DNA from: an uncultured Helicobacteraceae bacterium
GTDB lineage: Bacteria; Campylobacterota; Campylobacteria; Campylobacterales; Helicobacteraceae
Reading direction: 5' to 3'
Assembly (NCBI GenBank): GCA_944323885.1
Contig: CALUUD010000002.1
Coordinates: forward strand, 248,001 to 312,000
Length of the DNA stretch: 64,000 nt
Within the stretch, counting starts at the first letter, position 1; each line of letters opens with the position of its first letter. A program made the translations under genes and the position numbers. The notes beneath the pieces were generated by a model. It saw only the letters and a program-made list of their open reading frames with translations, had not been told where the DNA came from and did no database searches. Of the stretch, positions 33,279-42,208 are shown one piece after another.

Positions 33279-34601
33279 TTACCCACCAATTCTTTTTTTT
33301 GCTTTTTTAATTGAACTTAAAAGATACTCTATATCATCAAAATTATGACTATAGTGTAGGCTAACTCTTAGCCAAGATGGTTTTAGATGTGGATTTTTAC
33401 TTAATTCATTTATATCTTTTATAGATTCTTTATTTAATAAATCATGTCCATATGATCCAGCACAACTACAACCAGCCCTTACTTGTATATTGTATTTATA
33501 TGATAGTTCATATGCTAAATCATATGGAGATATAGAATCTATATTGAAACTAATTGTTGGTATCCTATCTGAATCATTGCTTATACCATATATGTTTATA
33601 CCTTGTATATCTTTTAATTCATTTATGAAAATATTACTTAATATTTTTTCTCTTTTATTTATAAAATCAATCCCAATTTCATTTCTATATTTGAATGCAA
33701 GAGTAGCTTTTAATAACCCAAGTATAGGTGGTGTCCCTACATCTTCTCTAGATTCTATATCATCTATATAATAGTGTGAATCTTTTGATGCATATTTTAT
33801 GCTACCACCAGCACCAAATGTAGGTGGTATATTTATATCAAGATACTTATTTCTAATACTTAAGATTCCACAACTACCAATGCCACCTAGAATCTTATGT
33901 GGGGATATGAATGCTATATCAAATATATTTGAATCTATATTTTTATGGGGTGCAATTGATGCTAGATCAAATGCTATGCTTACATTATATTGCTTTAAAA
34001 GTTTTGATATTTCTTCATATGGCATTATAATACCACTTACATTTGAGGCTATATTTATTGAGGCTAATATCTCTCTATCTTTATTGTTATCTAGCACTTT
34101 TTGTAGATATCCAATATCTATTAATTCACCCTTTAAAGGTATTCTTATGCATTCACATATGCTCTCTCTTAGGCTTATTTCATTTGAATGATGTTCATAT
34201 GGTCCAATTATTACTATTGGTTTATCTATATTTGTATTTTTTATTCTTTGTTTTAGTTTTGGTGAAGCATAGATTCCAAAAATTTCTTGATATTTCTTCA
34301 TAGCTCCTGTTGCCCCAAATCCACTTGGAATAATAATAAAATCTTCTTCTAAGTTTAAAAAATCTTTGATTTTTGTTTTTGCTTCTTTATATATGTTTGA
34401 TATTAAATTTGCATGTTTTGATGTATTTGAATGAGTATTTGCATATATTGGTAGTATAGAATCTAGTCTTTCTTTTATTGTCTTAGATTCCAATCCACTT
34501 GCTGTCCAATCAAAGTAATATGTATCTTTTTTTAATATAATATCATTCCTGCTAAATTCCAATATATCATCACAATTAATTAATGTTCTAAAAAAATCCA
34601 T
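33279..34601 (-). CDS. NifS-like aminotransferase class V (cysteine desulfurase/selenocysteine-lyase-like)
   Basis: The protein has 440 residues. The PLP lysine is in FISPHKILGGIGSCGIL near residue 233. The aspartate and histidine of the cofactor pocket are in FDLASIAPHKN and GPYEHHSNEI. The C-terminal RAGCSCAGSYGHDLL holds the cysteine positioned like that of SufS-type desulfurases. H. pylori has a separate true NifS beside NifU and a second 440-residue NifS-like protein (HP0405 from memory), and this one matches the latter in length. Physiological substrate not established. Single gene, divergent from the AAA gene. Confidence 0.78.
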   Translation of the reverse strand: MDFFRTLINCDDILEFSRNDIILKKDTYYFDWTASGLESKTIKERLDSILPIYANTHSNTSKHANLISNIYKEAKTKIKDFLNLEEDFIIIPSGFGATGAMKKYQEIFGIYASPKLKQRIKNTNIDKPIVIIGPYEHHSNEISLRESICECIRIPLKGELIDIGYLQKVLDNNKDREILASINIASNVSGIIMPYEEISKLLKQYNVSIAFDLASIAPHKNIDSNIFDIAFISPHKILGGIGSCGILSIRNKYLDINIPPTFGAGGSIKYASKDSHYYIDDIESREDVGTPPILGLLKATLAFKYRNEIGIDFINKREKILSNIFINELKDIQGINIYGISNDSDRIPTISFNIDSISPYDLAYELSYKYNIQVRAGCSCAGSYGHDLLNKESIKDINELSKNPHLKPSWLRVSLHYSHNFDDIEYLLSSIKKAKKRIGG

Positions 34602-34679
34602 TTATAAATCCAAATATTAAAGATAAATAACAACTAATTTAGGTTAGCATTTTACTAAATACTATTTTAGGACTTACTT

Positions 34680-36413
34680 TTGAAGCATTATATTGATTTT
34701 ATAAATTCAAACAATTTATCTAAAAATAAGCTTATTAAAAGCCTTGATTGTTCATTAAATGAGGCAAAGATATTACAATTTTTATCTCGTGCTTTACTTG
34801 ATAATCAAAATAGTTTTTTAGTGATAAATTTAATAGAACAGGTATTTGGTGCAAAGGGTGTGGATGTTACAAAATATTTGCAATATATAAAATCATTACT
34901 TCATTTAGAATATATCACCATTAATAGCGATATGTATTCAAATGATATTGTTTTGCTTGAGCTTTTAAATTACCACATTAGTCTTAGCTCTAGTTTTTTA
35001 AGAATTTTAGAAAATGGTGAAAACAACTTTAATTTACCAAAAATGATAGCTTATCAAGATGATTTAGATTACCTTAAAGACGAGTTTGTAAGAGTGAATC
35101 TTATGCAAAAATTAGCTTATATGAGGCGTATTTCAAAAGTAGAATCTAAAACCTATTCACAAATATTATCAAATTTGAACTCTATTAAAAGTTGTATCAA
35201 TAAGAGACTTGAAATAACACAAAAACGATTAAATATTATTTCTTTTTTAAAGCCTTTTAATCTTAATGAAGAAGAAAAAATTATATTTTTTGCACTTTTA
35301 AAAGAGGAATATTATGCAGAAAATGAAAGAGCAAGGGAGATTAATTCTCTTATTGAATTAATTAGTAATGATGATTATTCAAAATTAAGTAATAAATATA
35401 TTTTTGATGAAAAAAGTGCTCTTATAAAAAATGGTTTGATAGATTATGATGAAGATATATTAAGTCCATTTGGTGGAATAATAAATAAGAGTTTTTATAT
35501 TCCAGCAAATATATTGCAGCAGTTAATACACCCAAAAGCCTCAAGAAAGTCAAATAAGGTTGTAATAGATTCTATTATGAAAAGCCAAGATATATTTCAT
35601 ATCTTATTTCCAAAAGAAACATTAAATCAAATAATACTCCCAGATAAAACAAAAGAAGTTTTAAATTTACTTATCAAACAGCTAGATTCTAGTGTTACAA
35701 ATAGGTTAAAGCAATGGGGTATAAAAGATAACACTAGAGGTATTGATGCAAAGATTATATTTTATGGATACCCAGGCACAGGGAAAACAATGGCAGCTTA
35801 TGCACTATCAAATGCCTTAAAAAAGCCTATATTAAGCCTTGATTGTTCAAAAATATTATCTATGTATGTTGGTGAGAGTGAAAAAAATGTAAAAAGAATC
35901 TTTGATACTTATAAAAATATAACACAAGATATTAAAAAAGATGCTATTTTGCTACTTGATGAAGCAGATCAATTTTTAAGTCAAAGAAGTGTTTTGGGTA
36001 ATGATAGTGTAGATAAAATGTATAATCAAATGCAGAATATTTTTCTAGAACAAATAGAAAAATTTGATGGAATCTTAATTGCAACAACAAATATCATTGA
36101 CAACATAGATGCTGCATTTTCTAGACGATTTAATTATAAAATTGAATTTTCTAAACCAAGTAGAATTCACAGAAAAGAAATATGGAAAAATATGTTACCA
36201 AAAAATGCAAAATATAGTAATGATTTTGATATAGAAAGTTTGTCATCTTATGAAATTACAGGTGGGCAGATTAAAATTATTATTAAAAATGTTGCATATA
36301 AGGTAGCAACTATGGATGATCCTGTATTTAGTAATCAAGATTTTATTGATGAAATAAATAGAGAATTAAATAGTAATTTTGAGGGTTTTAGAGCTTTAGG
36401 ATTCTTAAAATAA
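34680..36413 (+). CDS. AAA+ ATPase (FtsH/spastin-like AAA module) with a long helical N-terminal region
   Basis: The protein has 577 residues from TTG 34680. Residues 1-340 are helical and without a recognised domain. The AAA module has Walker A GYPGTGKT at 363-370, Walker B AILLLDEADQF near 420, an arginine-finger region DAAFSRRFNYKIEF near 480, and a small C-terminal lid. It resembles single-module AAA proteins of Campylobacterota annotated only as ATP-binding. A role in protein remodelling is plausible but unsupported by neighbours: a NifS-like gene lies on one side and dps on the other. The start has GGACTT as a weak ribosome-binding site. Confidence 0.78.
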   Translation: MKHYIDFINSNNLSKNKLIKSLDCSLNEAKILQFLSRALLDNQNSFLVINLIEQVFGAKGVDVTKYLQYIKSLLHLEYITINSDMYSNDIVLLELLNYHISLSSSFLRILENGENNFNLPKMIAYQDDLDYLKDEFVRVNLMQKLAYMRRISKVESKTYSQILSNLNSIKSCINKRLEITQKRLNIISFLKPFNLNEEEKIIFFALLKEEYYAENERAREINSLIELISNDDYSKLSNKYIFDEKSALIKNGLIDYDEDILSPFGGIINKSFYIPANILQQLIHPKASRKSNKVVIDSIMKSQDIFHILFPKETLNQIILPDKTKEVLNLLIKQLDSSVTNRLKQWGIKDNTRGIDAKIIFYGYPGTGKTMAAYALSNALKKPILSLDCSKILSMYVGESEKNVKRIFDTYKNITQDIKKDAILLLDEADQFLSQRSVLGNDSVDKMYNQMQNIFLEQIEKFDGILIATTNIIDNIDAAFSRRFNYKIEFSKPSRIHRKEIWKNMLPKNAKYSNDFDIESLSSYEITGGQIKIIIKNVAYKVATMDDPVFSNQDFIDEINRELNSNFEGFRALGFLK

Positions 36414-36455
36414 AAATAAATGATTTATTTGTATTATTTTTTTAGTATTTTATGT

Positions 36456-36494
36456 TATGATATTATTATCTAAATAATAATTTTTATTATTTAG
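36456..36494 (+). promoter_or_regulatory. dps promoter with Fur-like operator
   Basis: A TATGAT -10 box lies at 36456-36461. Just downstream, arms CTAAATAATAA (36470-36480) and TTATTATTTAG (36484-36494) form a perfect inverted repeat. It contains TAATAATTTTTATTA (36475-36489), one mismatch from the H. pylori Fur consensus TAATAATnATTATTA as I remember it. The position at +1 to +25 would suit repression. A PerR operator is an alternative. Confidence 0.55.
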
Positions 36495-36529
36495 TAAAAA
36501 TTCAATTTTATTATTTTTGGAGGTTAATA

Positions 36530-36967
36530 ATGTCAAAAGTGATCCAAATTTTACAACAAATTCAAGCTGATAGTTTAGTATTTTATACTAAGTTGCATAA
36601 TTTGCATTGGAATGTAGAAGGATTGATGTTTAAACCAATTCATGAGGCTACAGAAAAAATATATGATGAGTTTGCCGATGTTTTTGATGATGTTGCAGAA
36701 AGAATAATTCAATTAGGTGGAAGTCCATATGTTATGCTATCAGATATTATAAAAAATGCAAAAATTAAAGAGGAATCTGCAACTAAATTCCAATCAGCTC
36801 AAGTATTAAAAATTATTCTTGATGATTTTGAATATTTTATGAAATTATTCAAAGAGTTATCAGATGAGGCAGATAATGCCAAAGATAAAGTAACAGCAGA
36901 TTATGCAAATGGAATTTTATCTAATTTAGAAAAAGAAATTTGGATGCTTAAAGTCCAATTAAAATAA
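36530..36967 (+). CDS. dps: Dps-family ferritin-like protein (NapA)
   Basis: The protein has 145 residues with a four-helix ferritin fold. Ferroxidase ligands at the dimer interface are visible in FYTKLHNLHWNVEGLMF (two His) and in HEATEKIYDEFADVFDDVAE (Asp/Glu). Dps stores iron, detoxifies hydrogen peroxide and protects DNA; the H. pylori homologue is the neutrophil-activating protein. A strong GGAGG (36520-36524) precedes ATG 36530. A hairpin terminator follows the stop. Confidence 0.95.
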   Translation: MSKVIQILQQIQADSLVFYTKLHNLHWNVEGLMFKPIHEATEKIYDEFADVFDDVAERIIQLGGSPYVMLSDIIKNAKIKEESATKFQSAQVLKIILDDFEYFMKLFKELSDEADNAKDKVTADYANGILSNLEKEIWMLKVQLK

Positions 36968-36984
36968 ATACAAAATCTTCTTAC

Positions 36985-37021
36985 TTTAGATATTCTTAAT
37001 TATATTTTAAGAATATCTAAA
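36985..37021. terminator. Hairpin between dps and hisD
   Basis: Perfect 15-bp arms TTTAGATATTCTTAA (36985-36999) and its complement (37007-37021) enclose a 7-nt loop, 18 bp after the dps stop. It is AT-rich without a long U run, so termination efficiency is uncertain. Confidence 0.6.
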
Positions 37022-37073
37022 ATTATCTTCATATAATATCATTTTTAAACTTCCAATTATTTTAGGATAAAAA

Positions 37074-38369
37074 ATGCAAATCTTAAATACAAAAGATTCT
37101 GATTTTAATATTAAATTTGATGAATTATTAAATCGTGGTAATATGGATATAGAAGGTGTTTCAAATATCGTAAAAGATATTTTAAATGATATCAAGGCAA
37201 ATGGGACTAAAGCTGTTTTGTCCCATGTAGCAAAATTTGATCATTGGAATCCTATTAGCTTCGATGATCTTATTGTTGATAAGAAATTACTGCAACAATC
37301 ATATAATAATTTATCACTAGAACTAAGAAATGCTTTAAAAAATGCTTTTAATAGAATTAGTGCTTTTCATGAAAAACAAAAAAGTAAATCTTGGATTGAT
37401 TTTGAAGATAATGGCACTATGTTAGGTGTAAAAATTACTCCTATAAATCGCGCAGGATTATATATACCAGGTGGTAAAGCTTCTTATCCTAGTTCTTTAT
37501 TAATGAATGCAATTCCTGCTATTGTAGCTGGGGTAAAAGAAATTATAGTGTGTACTCCTACACCAAATAATCAACCAAATAATTTACTTCTTGCTGCTGC
37601 ACATATATGTGGATTAGAGTATATTTATAAAGTTGGTGGTGCTAGTGCAATTGGTTTTATGGCTTATGGTAGCAAAAATCTAAAAAAAGTAGATGTCATA
37701 ACTGGACCAGGTAATATTTATGTTGCAACTGCAAAAAAATTTGTATTTGGTGATGTTAATATTGATATGATTGCTGGTCCTAGTGAGATAGGAATTATTG
37801 CTGATAAAAATGCAAATCCTACATATGTAGCATTAGATTTATTATCACAAGCAGAACATGATGAAATGGCTAGTTCAATTTTGATTACAGATGATTACAA
37901 TTTGGCACAAAAAGTAAATATTGAAATTGAAAATGAATTAAAAAAACTTAATAGATATGAAATAGCATCAAAATCTATTAATACAAGAGCTTGTATTATA
38001 GTTAGCCATTCATTACAAGAATCTATACAATTAATGAATTGTATTGCACCTGAACATCTAGAAATATTATGTGAAAATCCACATAGTATACTTCCATTTA
38101 TCAATAATGCAGGAGCTATATTTTTGGGAGAAAATACACCAGAACCAATTGGTGACTATATAGCAGGGCCAAATCATACACTGCCAACAGGTGGTAGTGC
38201 TAGATTTTTTTCTCCACTTAGCGTAGATCATTTTATAAAGAAGAGTTCTATTATTAGTTTTTCAAAAGAAGCAGTAGATTCTCTTGGAAATGATTGCTGT
38301 ATTTTAGCAAAAAGTGAAGGTCTTGAGGCACATATGAAATCTATCAAAGCTAGATTAGGAGGTAAATAA
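37074..38369 (+). CDS. hisD: Histidinol dehydrogenase
   Basis: The protein has 431 residues, the normal family length. Signatures include GLYIPGGKASYPSSLLMNAIPA (about 130), VDVITGPGNIYVATAKKFVFG (about 205) and the zinc/catalytic segment LLSQAEHDEMASS (about 260). It oxidises L-histidinol to histidine in two NAD steps. No other his gene is in the window, so the pathway is dispersed. The gene ends in TAATG, overlapping the next start by one base. Its presence separates this organism from H. pylori, which I recall lacks histidine synthesis. Confidence 0.95.
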   Translation: MQILNTKDSDFNIKFDELLNRGNMDIEGVSNIVKDILNDIKANGTKAVLSHVAKFDHWNPISFDDLIVDKKLLQQSYNNLSLELRNALKNAFNRISAFHEKQKSKSWIDFEDNGTMLGVKITPINRAGLYIPGGKASYPSSLLMNAIPAIVAGVKEIIVCTPTPNNQPNNLLLAAAHICGLEYIYKVGGASAIGFMAYGSKNLKKVDVITGPGNIYVATAKKFVFGDVNIDMIAGPSEIGIIADKNANPTYVALDLLSQAEHDEMASSILITDDYNLAQKVNIEIENELKKLNRYEIASKSINTRACIIVSHSLQESIQLMNCIAPEHLEILCENPHSILPFINNAGAIFLGENTPEPIGDYIAGPNHTLPTGGSARFFSPLSVDHFIKKSSIISFSKEAVDSLGNDCCILAKSEGLEAHMKSIKARLGGK

Positions 38370-38617
38370 TGGAATTTGATGATATGTTTAGTGGGGATCC
38401 AGTAGAGCATTTAGTAAAAATACTTCAAAATGCTTCACCGCAAGCTATACAAAATGCAATTGAGGAGCTATTTTGTGATTATGCAATTTTAGAGATAGCT
38501 GTAGAGGAAGGTATAAAAAAAGATAGTGATATAAGATTTAATTATAAAGATAGAATAAATATTGCAAAGCAAGATTTAGCAATTAAGCTTATGTCAGATA
38601 TTTTAAGTCAAGAATAA
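38369..38617 (+). CDS. DUF2018 family protein (HP0242-like)
   Basis: The protein has 82 residues, all helical: DDMFSGDPVEHLVKILQ, then AIEELFCDYAILE, then IAKQDLAIKLMSDIL. It matches the small Campylobacterota family that includes H. pylori HP0242, known structurally as an intertwined helical dimer of unknown function. A strong AGGAGG lies at 38357-38362 inside hisD and the start overlaps the hisD stop, so the two are coupled. Confidence 0.85.
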   Translation: MEFDDMFSGDPVEHLVKILQNASPQAIQNAIEELFCDYAILEIAVEEGIKKDSDIRFNYKDRINIAKQDLAIKLMSDILSQE

Positions 38618-38778
38618 GTGTGATTAATTAGTTTTTGATAGAAATGTATTAATTTAGGTATTCAAGATTTAATGTAAATTTTAATTTATTTTATAAAAAT
38701 ATTAGTTTTATTAATGTGCTTATAATATATAAAGATTAGATATAATCTGTGGTTTATCTAAATATATTTGGATTGTAA

Positions 38779-39654
38779 ATGAAAGGTATAATTTTAGCCG
38801 GTGGTAGTGGAACAAGACTTTATCCTACTACTCAAGTAATCACAAAACAACTTTTGCCAATTTATGATAAACCAATGATTATGTATCCTTTGTCGGTATT
38901 AATGATAGCAGGCATTAGAGAGTTTTTAATTATTGTAACAAGAAGAGATATTGAACGATTTAAATATCTTTTAGGAAATGGTGATCTATTTGGTATTAAA
39001 ATAGATTATAAGATTCAAGATGAACCAAATGGTTTAGCTGAAGCATTTATTTTAGGTGAAGAATTTATAAAAGGTGATTCTGTTAGTCTGATACTTGGGG
39101 ATAATATATTTTATGGTCAAGGTTTTAAAAATTTATTATCTGAGTGTATTACTTTAGATTCTAAAAGTGGTGGAGCAATAATATTTGCATATCCTGTAAA
39201 AGATCCAAATAGATTTGGTGTTGTTGAGTTTGATGATAATTTTAATGTAATAAGCCTGGAGGAAAAACCAGACATACCAAAGAGTAATTATGCCGTAACT
39301 GGACTTTACTTTTATGATAATAATGTTATTGATATTTCAAAATCAATAAAACCTAGCAATAGAGGCGAATTAGAAATTACCGATGTTAATCTTGAATATC
39401 TAAAAAAGAAAAAGTTAAAGACAAAAGTATTAGGCAGAGGATTTACATGGCTTGATACAGGAACTCCAGAATCTATGATAGAAGCTAGTAACTTTGTATC
39501 TATGATTGAAAATAGGCAAAATTATAAAATTGCATGTCTTGAAGAGATTGCTTATGTTAATGGTTGGATTGATGATTCTATATTGCAAAAAAGCATAGAT
39601 AAATTATCTAAGAGCGAGTATGGAAAGTATTTGTCTGATTTATTAAATGATTAG
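38779..39654 (+). CDS. rmlA: Glucose-1-phosphate thymidylyltransferase
   Basis: The protein has 291 residues. The nucleotidyltransferase signature LAGGSGTRLYPTTQVITKQL is at the N-terminus, with DKPMIMYPLS, then LILGDNIFYGQG, then EKPDIPKSNYAVTGLYFYD. It makes dTDP-glucose from dTTP and glucose 1-phosphate, the entry to deoxy and amino sugars of surface glycans. rmlB, rmlC and rmlD are not adjacent. The aminotransferases, formyltransferase and WbqC of this window could use dTDP-sugars derived from it. ATG 38779 has GATTGTAA upstream and no strong ribosome-binding site. Confidence 0.93.
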   Translation: MKGIILAGGSGTRLYPTTQVITKQLLPIYDKPMIMYPLSVLMIAGIREFLIIVTRRDIERFKYLLGNGDLFGIKIDYKIQDEPNGLAEAFILGEEFIKGDSVSLILGDNIFYGQGFKNLLSECITLDSKSGGAIIFAYPVKDPNRFGVVEFDDNFNVISLEEKPDIPKSNYAVTGLYFYDNNVIDISKSIKPSNRGELEITDVNLEYLKKKKLKTKVLGRGFTWLDTGTPESMIEASNFVSMIENRQNYKIACLEEIAYVNGWIDDSILQKSIDKLSKSEYGKYLSDLLND

Positions 39655-39731
39655 ATGGGTTTTTATTGTAAACTAATTATTATTTTAGAATAATCAAGCA
39701 TATAAAAGAAAATATAAGGCAATAATATATT

Positions 39732-40751
39732 ATGAAAATAAATAATTTTAATTCAGATGAAAAAATTTTACGATATACAAATAAGATTGATTATTTTTTA
39801 AATTCTCATAAAACTTTAATTGTTACAGAACTGGATCTTACAAATAAATGCAATCATAGATGTCCTGGATGTTGTGGTCATAATGAAAATAATGCAGAAT
39901 TAAGCAAAGAGCAAGTTGAAATAGTGGTAGAAAATTTGAGAGCTATGGATAATAAAGGTGTGATTTTAAGTGGAGGAGGGGAGCCTACAATTAGCCCACA
40001 TTTTGAATATGCTATAAAGTTATTAAAAAATGCTGGGCAAAATATAGGTCTTAACTCTCATGGTATGAATTTAGATGATAATAAATGTGAGCTAATAGCT
40101 AATAATCTTGAATATTTTAGAATCTCACTTGATGCAGGAAGTGAAGAGATGTATTACAAGATTCATGGAATGAAAGCTCATCATTTTGCAAAAACATTAG
40201 AGAATATAGAAAAATTTGCAAAAACAAAGCAAAGGCTTGGTAGTAAGATAAGTTTTGGTGTTGGATTTTTAACAAGCTCACTTACAGAGTGTGACATGGA
40301 ATCTTTTGTAAAAATAGTAAAAGATAGAGGAGCGGATTTTGCTCAGTTTAGACCATTTACTGGTGATACACTAGATATTACACCAAAATTAGAAGAATTA
40401 AGAGCCAAATATGAAGATTCTAATTTTAAAATTGTTGCAAGTTATCAAAAATACAAAGAGATGCATGATATAAGCCATAGAGGATATAATAAATGCCATG
40501 GTATGTTTTTTAGCACCGTAATTAGTGCAGATTTTAAGGTATGGGCTTGTTTGCATTTTAGGCAAAGTGAAAAACATTTTTTAGGAGATCTAAGGGAGCA
40601 AAGTTTAGAAGATATTTGGAGAGGAAGTAGAATAAGGGAAGTTTATAATTCTATTGATTGTGCTACTTGCCCTATTTTATGTAGAAATGATAGTTTTAAT
40701 AGAACTTTAAATAAATTAAGTCTTGATATTACAAATAGTGAGTTTTTGTAA
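39732..40751 (+). CDS. Radical SAM/SPASM protein in a sugar cluster
   Basis: The protein has 339 residues. The cluster motif is KCNHRCPGCC near residue 40 and GGGEPTISPHFEYAI is the GGEP motif near 82. Late cysteines are in KCHGMFFSTVIS, WACLHFR and CATCPILC, a SPASM-like set with GDLREQSLEDIW. It is a different lineage from the two at 25.7-27.8 kb. Only 2 bp separate it from the truncated DUF1796 gene, so it is part of an rmlA-radical SAM-DUF1796-DegT cluster. Substrate unknown. Confidence 0.85.
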   Translation: MKINNFNSDEKILRYTNKIDYFLNSHKTLIVTELDLTNKCNHRCPGCCGHNENNAELSKEQVEIVVENLRAMDNKGVILSGGGEPTISPHFEYAIKLLKNAGQNIGLNSHGMNLDDNKCELIANNLEYFRISLDAGSEEMYYKIHGMKAHHFAKTLENIEKFAKTKQRLGSKISFGVGFLTSSLTECDMESFVKIVKDRGADFAQFRPFTGDTLDITPKLEELRAKYEDSNFKIVASYQKYKEMHDISHRGYNKCHGMFFSTVISADFKVWACLHFRQSEKHFLGDLREQSLEDIWRGSRIREVYNSIDCATCPILCRNDSFNRTLNKLSLDITNSEFL

Positions 40752-40753
40752 TT

Positions 40754-41020
40754 ATGAAACAATTTATAAAATCACGATTAGAAAAGTATCCTAATTTATT
40801 TAGGATTGTAAAATTTATAAGATGGCTTCCTAGTGATATTGATTTATTTATTAGAGTTTGGATTTATAGAATTTTTCATTTTAGAGAGATTATTCATGCT
40901 GATGTTGTAATTAGTATTGGCAATCACTGTCAAGCTACTTATTATATGGATTATTATAAGTTAAGAAAATTTAGTTCTCCAATTGACTGGATGAAATACT
41001 ATAGTCTAGATTCTGTTTAA
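40754..41020 (+). pseudogene. Truncated DUF1796 (papain-like cysteine peptidase-like) gene
   Basis: Only 88 residues remain. The segment VVISIGNHCQATYYMDYY, followed by KFSSPIDWMKYYSLDSV, is the N-terminal signature of DUF1796 proteins, including the putative nucleophile Cys, but the family is normally about 200 residues or more. The frame stops at TAA 41018. In the next frame the sequence continues for only a few plausible codons (FNVLNDRY, then stop) before the DegT gene, so a frameshift plus a deletion is likely. It is tightly linked to the radical SAM gene upstream. The remnant may still be translated but should be inactive. Confidence 0.7.
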
Positions 41021-41047
41021 TGTTTTAAATGATAGGTATTAAAAAAC

Positions 41048-42118
41048 ATGACAATAAATGTAAATAAGCCATATTTACCAAGTAGAGATAATTACATTAA
41101 ATACATTGATAGAATTTGGAAAAATAATCATCTTACAAATTTTGGCCCTCTTAGCTTAGAGCTAGAAAATAGATTAAAAGAATATTTGGGTGTAGATAAT
41201 ATACTATTAGTTAGTAATGGCACTTTAGCATTACAGATTGCATATAAGGTTTTGGGGATAAAAAATGAAGTCATAACTAGTCCATTTTCTTTTGTTGCAA
41301 CTACTAGTACTCTTATTTGGGAACACATTAAGCCAAAATTTTGTGATATTGATAGATATAGTTTTTGCATTGATGTTAATAAAATAGAAAGTTTAATTTC
41401 TGATGATACTGGTGCTATTTTGCCTGTTCATACATTTGGCAATGCTTGCAATATTGATAAATTACAAGATATTGTAACTAAACATAATATTAAACTTATC
41501 TTTGATGCAGCACATGCCTTTGGTGTTAAATATGATAATAAAAGTATATTTTGTTATGGTGATATTTCAACAATTAGTTTTCATGCAACAAAGTTATTTC
41601 ATAGTGTTGAAGGTGGTGCTTTGGTATTTAGAGATTCTAGCCATCTAGATTATGCAAAGAGTATTATTAATTTTGGTTTGAAAAATAATATTCCAGAGTT
41701 TCTGGGTATTAATGCCAAAAATAGCGAGTTCCATGCTGCAATGGGATTATGTGTATTGGATGATATTGATTATATTATGGATGAGAGAAAAAATATTTGG
41801 GAATACTATTACAATAATTTAAAAGATGATTATGAGATGCAGGTATTGAATAAAAATGTCACAAATAATTATCATTATTTCCCAATTTTATTTGAAACTC
41901 AAGATGAACTTTTAGATTGTGTGTTTAAATTAAATCAGAAGGATATCTTTCCAAGGAGGTATTTTTATCCTAGTTTAGATAAGCTCCCATATTTTGATAC
42001 AAGCTTTAATTGTAATATATCACAATCTATAGCAAGTCGAATCTTGTGTCTTCCTTTATATGTTGGGCTTAGTAGAGAAATTCAAGATTTAATAATTGAT
42101 ATTTTAAAATTTAAATAA
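41048..42118 (+). CDS. DegT/DnrJ/EryC1/StrS aminotransferase
   Basis: The protein has 356 residues. It starts NKPYLPSRDNYIKYIDRIWKN, typical of sugar aminotransferases. The PLP aspartate is in FDAAHAFGVKY near 155 and the lysine in STISFHATKLFHSVEGGAL near 185. The C-terminal RRYFYPSLDKLPY is the substrate-site block. It transfers an amino group to a keto-sugar nucleotide (VioA/FdtB-like). A complete PLP site makes it more standard than the DegT at 20.6 kb. It follows the truncated DUF1796 gene by 27 bp and has only AGGT as a weak ribosome-binding site. Confidence 0.9.
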   Translation: MTINVNKPYLPSRDNYIKYIDRIWKNNHLTNFGPLSLELENRLKEYLGVDNILLVSNGTLALQIAYKVLGIKNEVITSPFSFVATTSTLIWEHIKPKFCDIDRYSFCIDVNKIESLISDDTGAILPVHTFGNACNIDKLQDIVTKHNIKLIFDAAHAFGVKYDNKSIFCYGDISTISFHATKLFHSVEGGALVFRDSSHLDYAKSIINFGLKNNIPEFLGINAKNSEFHAAMGLCVLDDIDYIMDERKNIWEYYYNNLKDDYEMQVLNKNVTNNYHYFPILFETQDELLDCVFKLNQKDIFPRRYFYPSLDKLPYFDTSFNCNISQSIASRILCLPLYVGLSREIQDLIIDILKFK

Positions 42119-42179
42119 TTTATATTTCAAAAATAAAAAATATAATATATTTAATTTATTTTTAAATTTTGCATTTATA

Positions 42180-42208
42180 ATTTTAAGCATCTTAAAGATG
42201 CTTAAAAT
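42180..42208. terminator. Hairpin between convergent DegT and porin genes
   Basis: Perfect 12-bp arms (42180-42191 and 42197-42208) with a 5-nt loop sit directly after the porin stop. The stem ends in A/T-rich pairs on both sides, so it could serve both strands. There is no long U run. Confidence 0.6.

Noticed and set aside
29105-34601. Several 60-130 codon plus-strand frames (for example 33799-34191, 30177-30416)
   Set aside because: They are antisense shadows of addB, tkt and the NifS-like gene, with no ribosome-binding sites and hydrophobic compositions expected from complementary codons.
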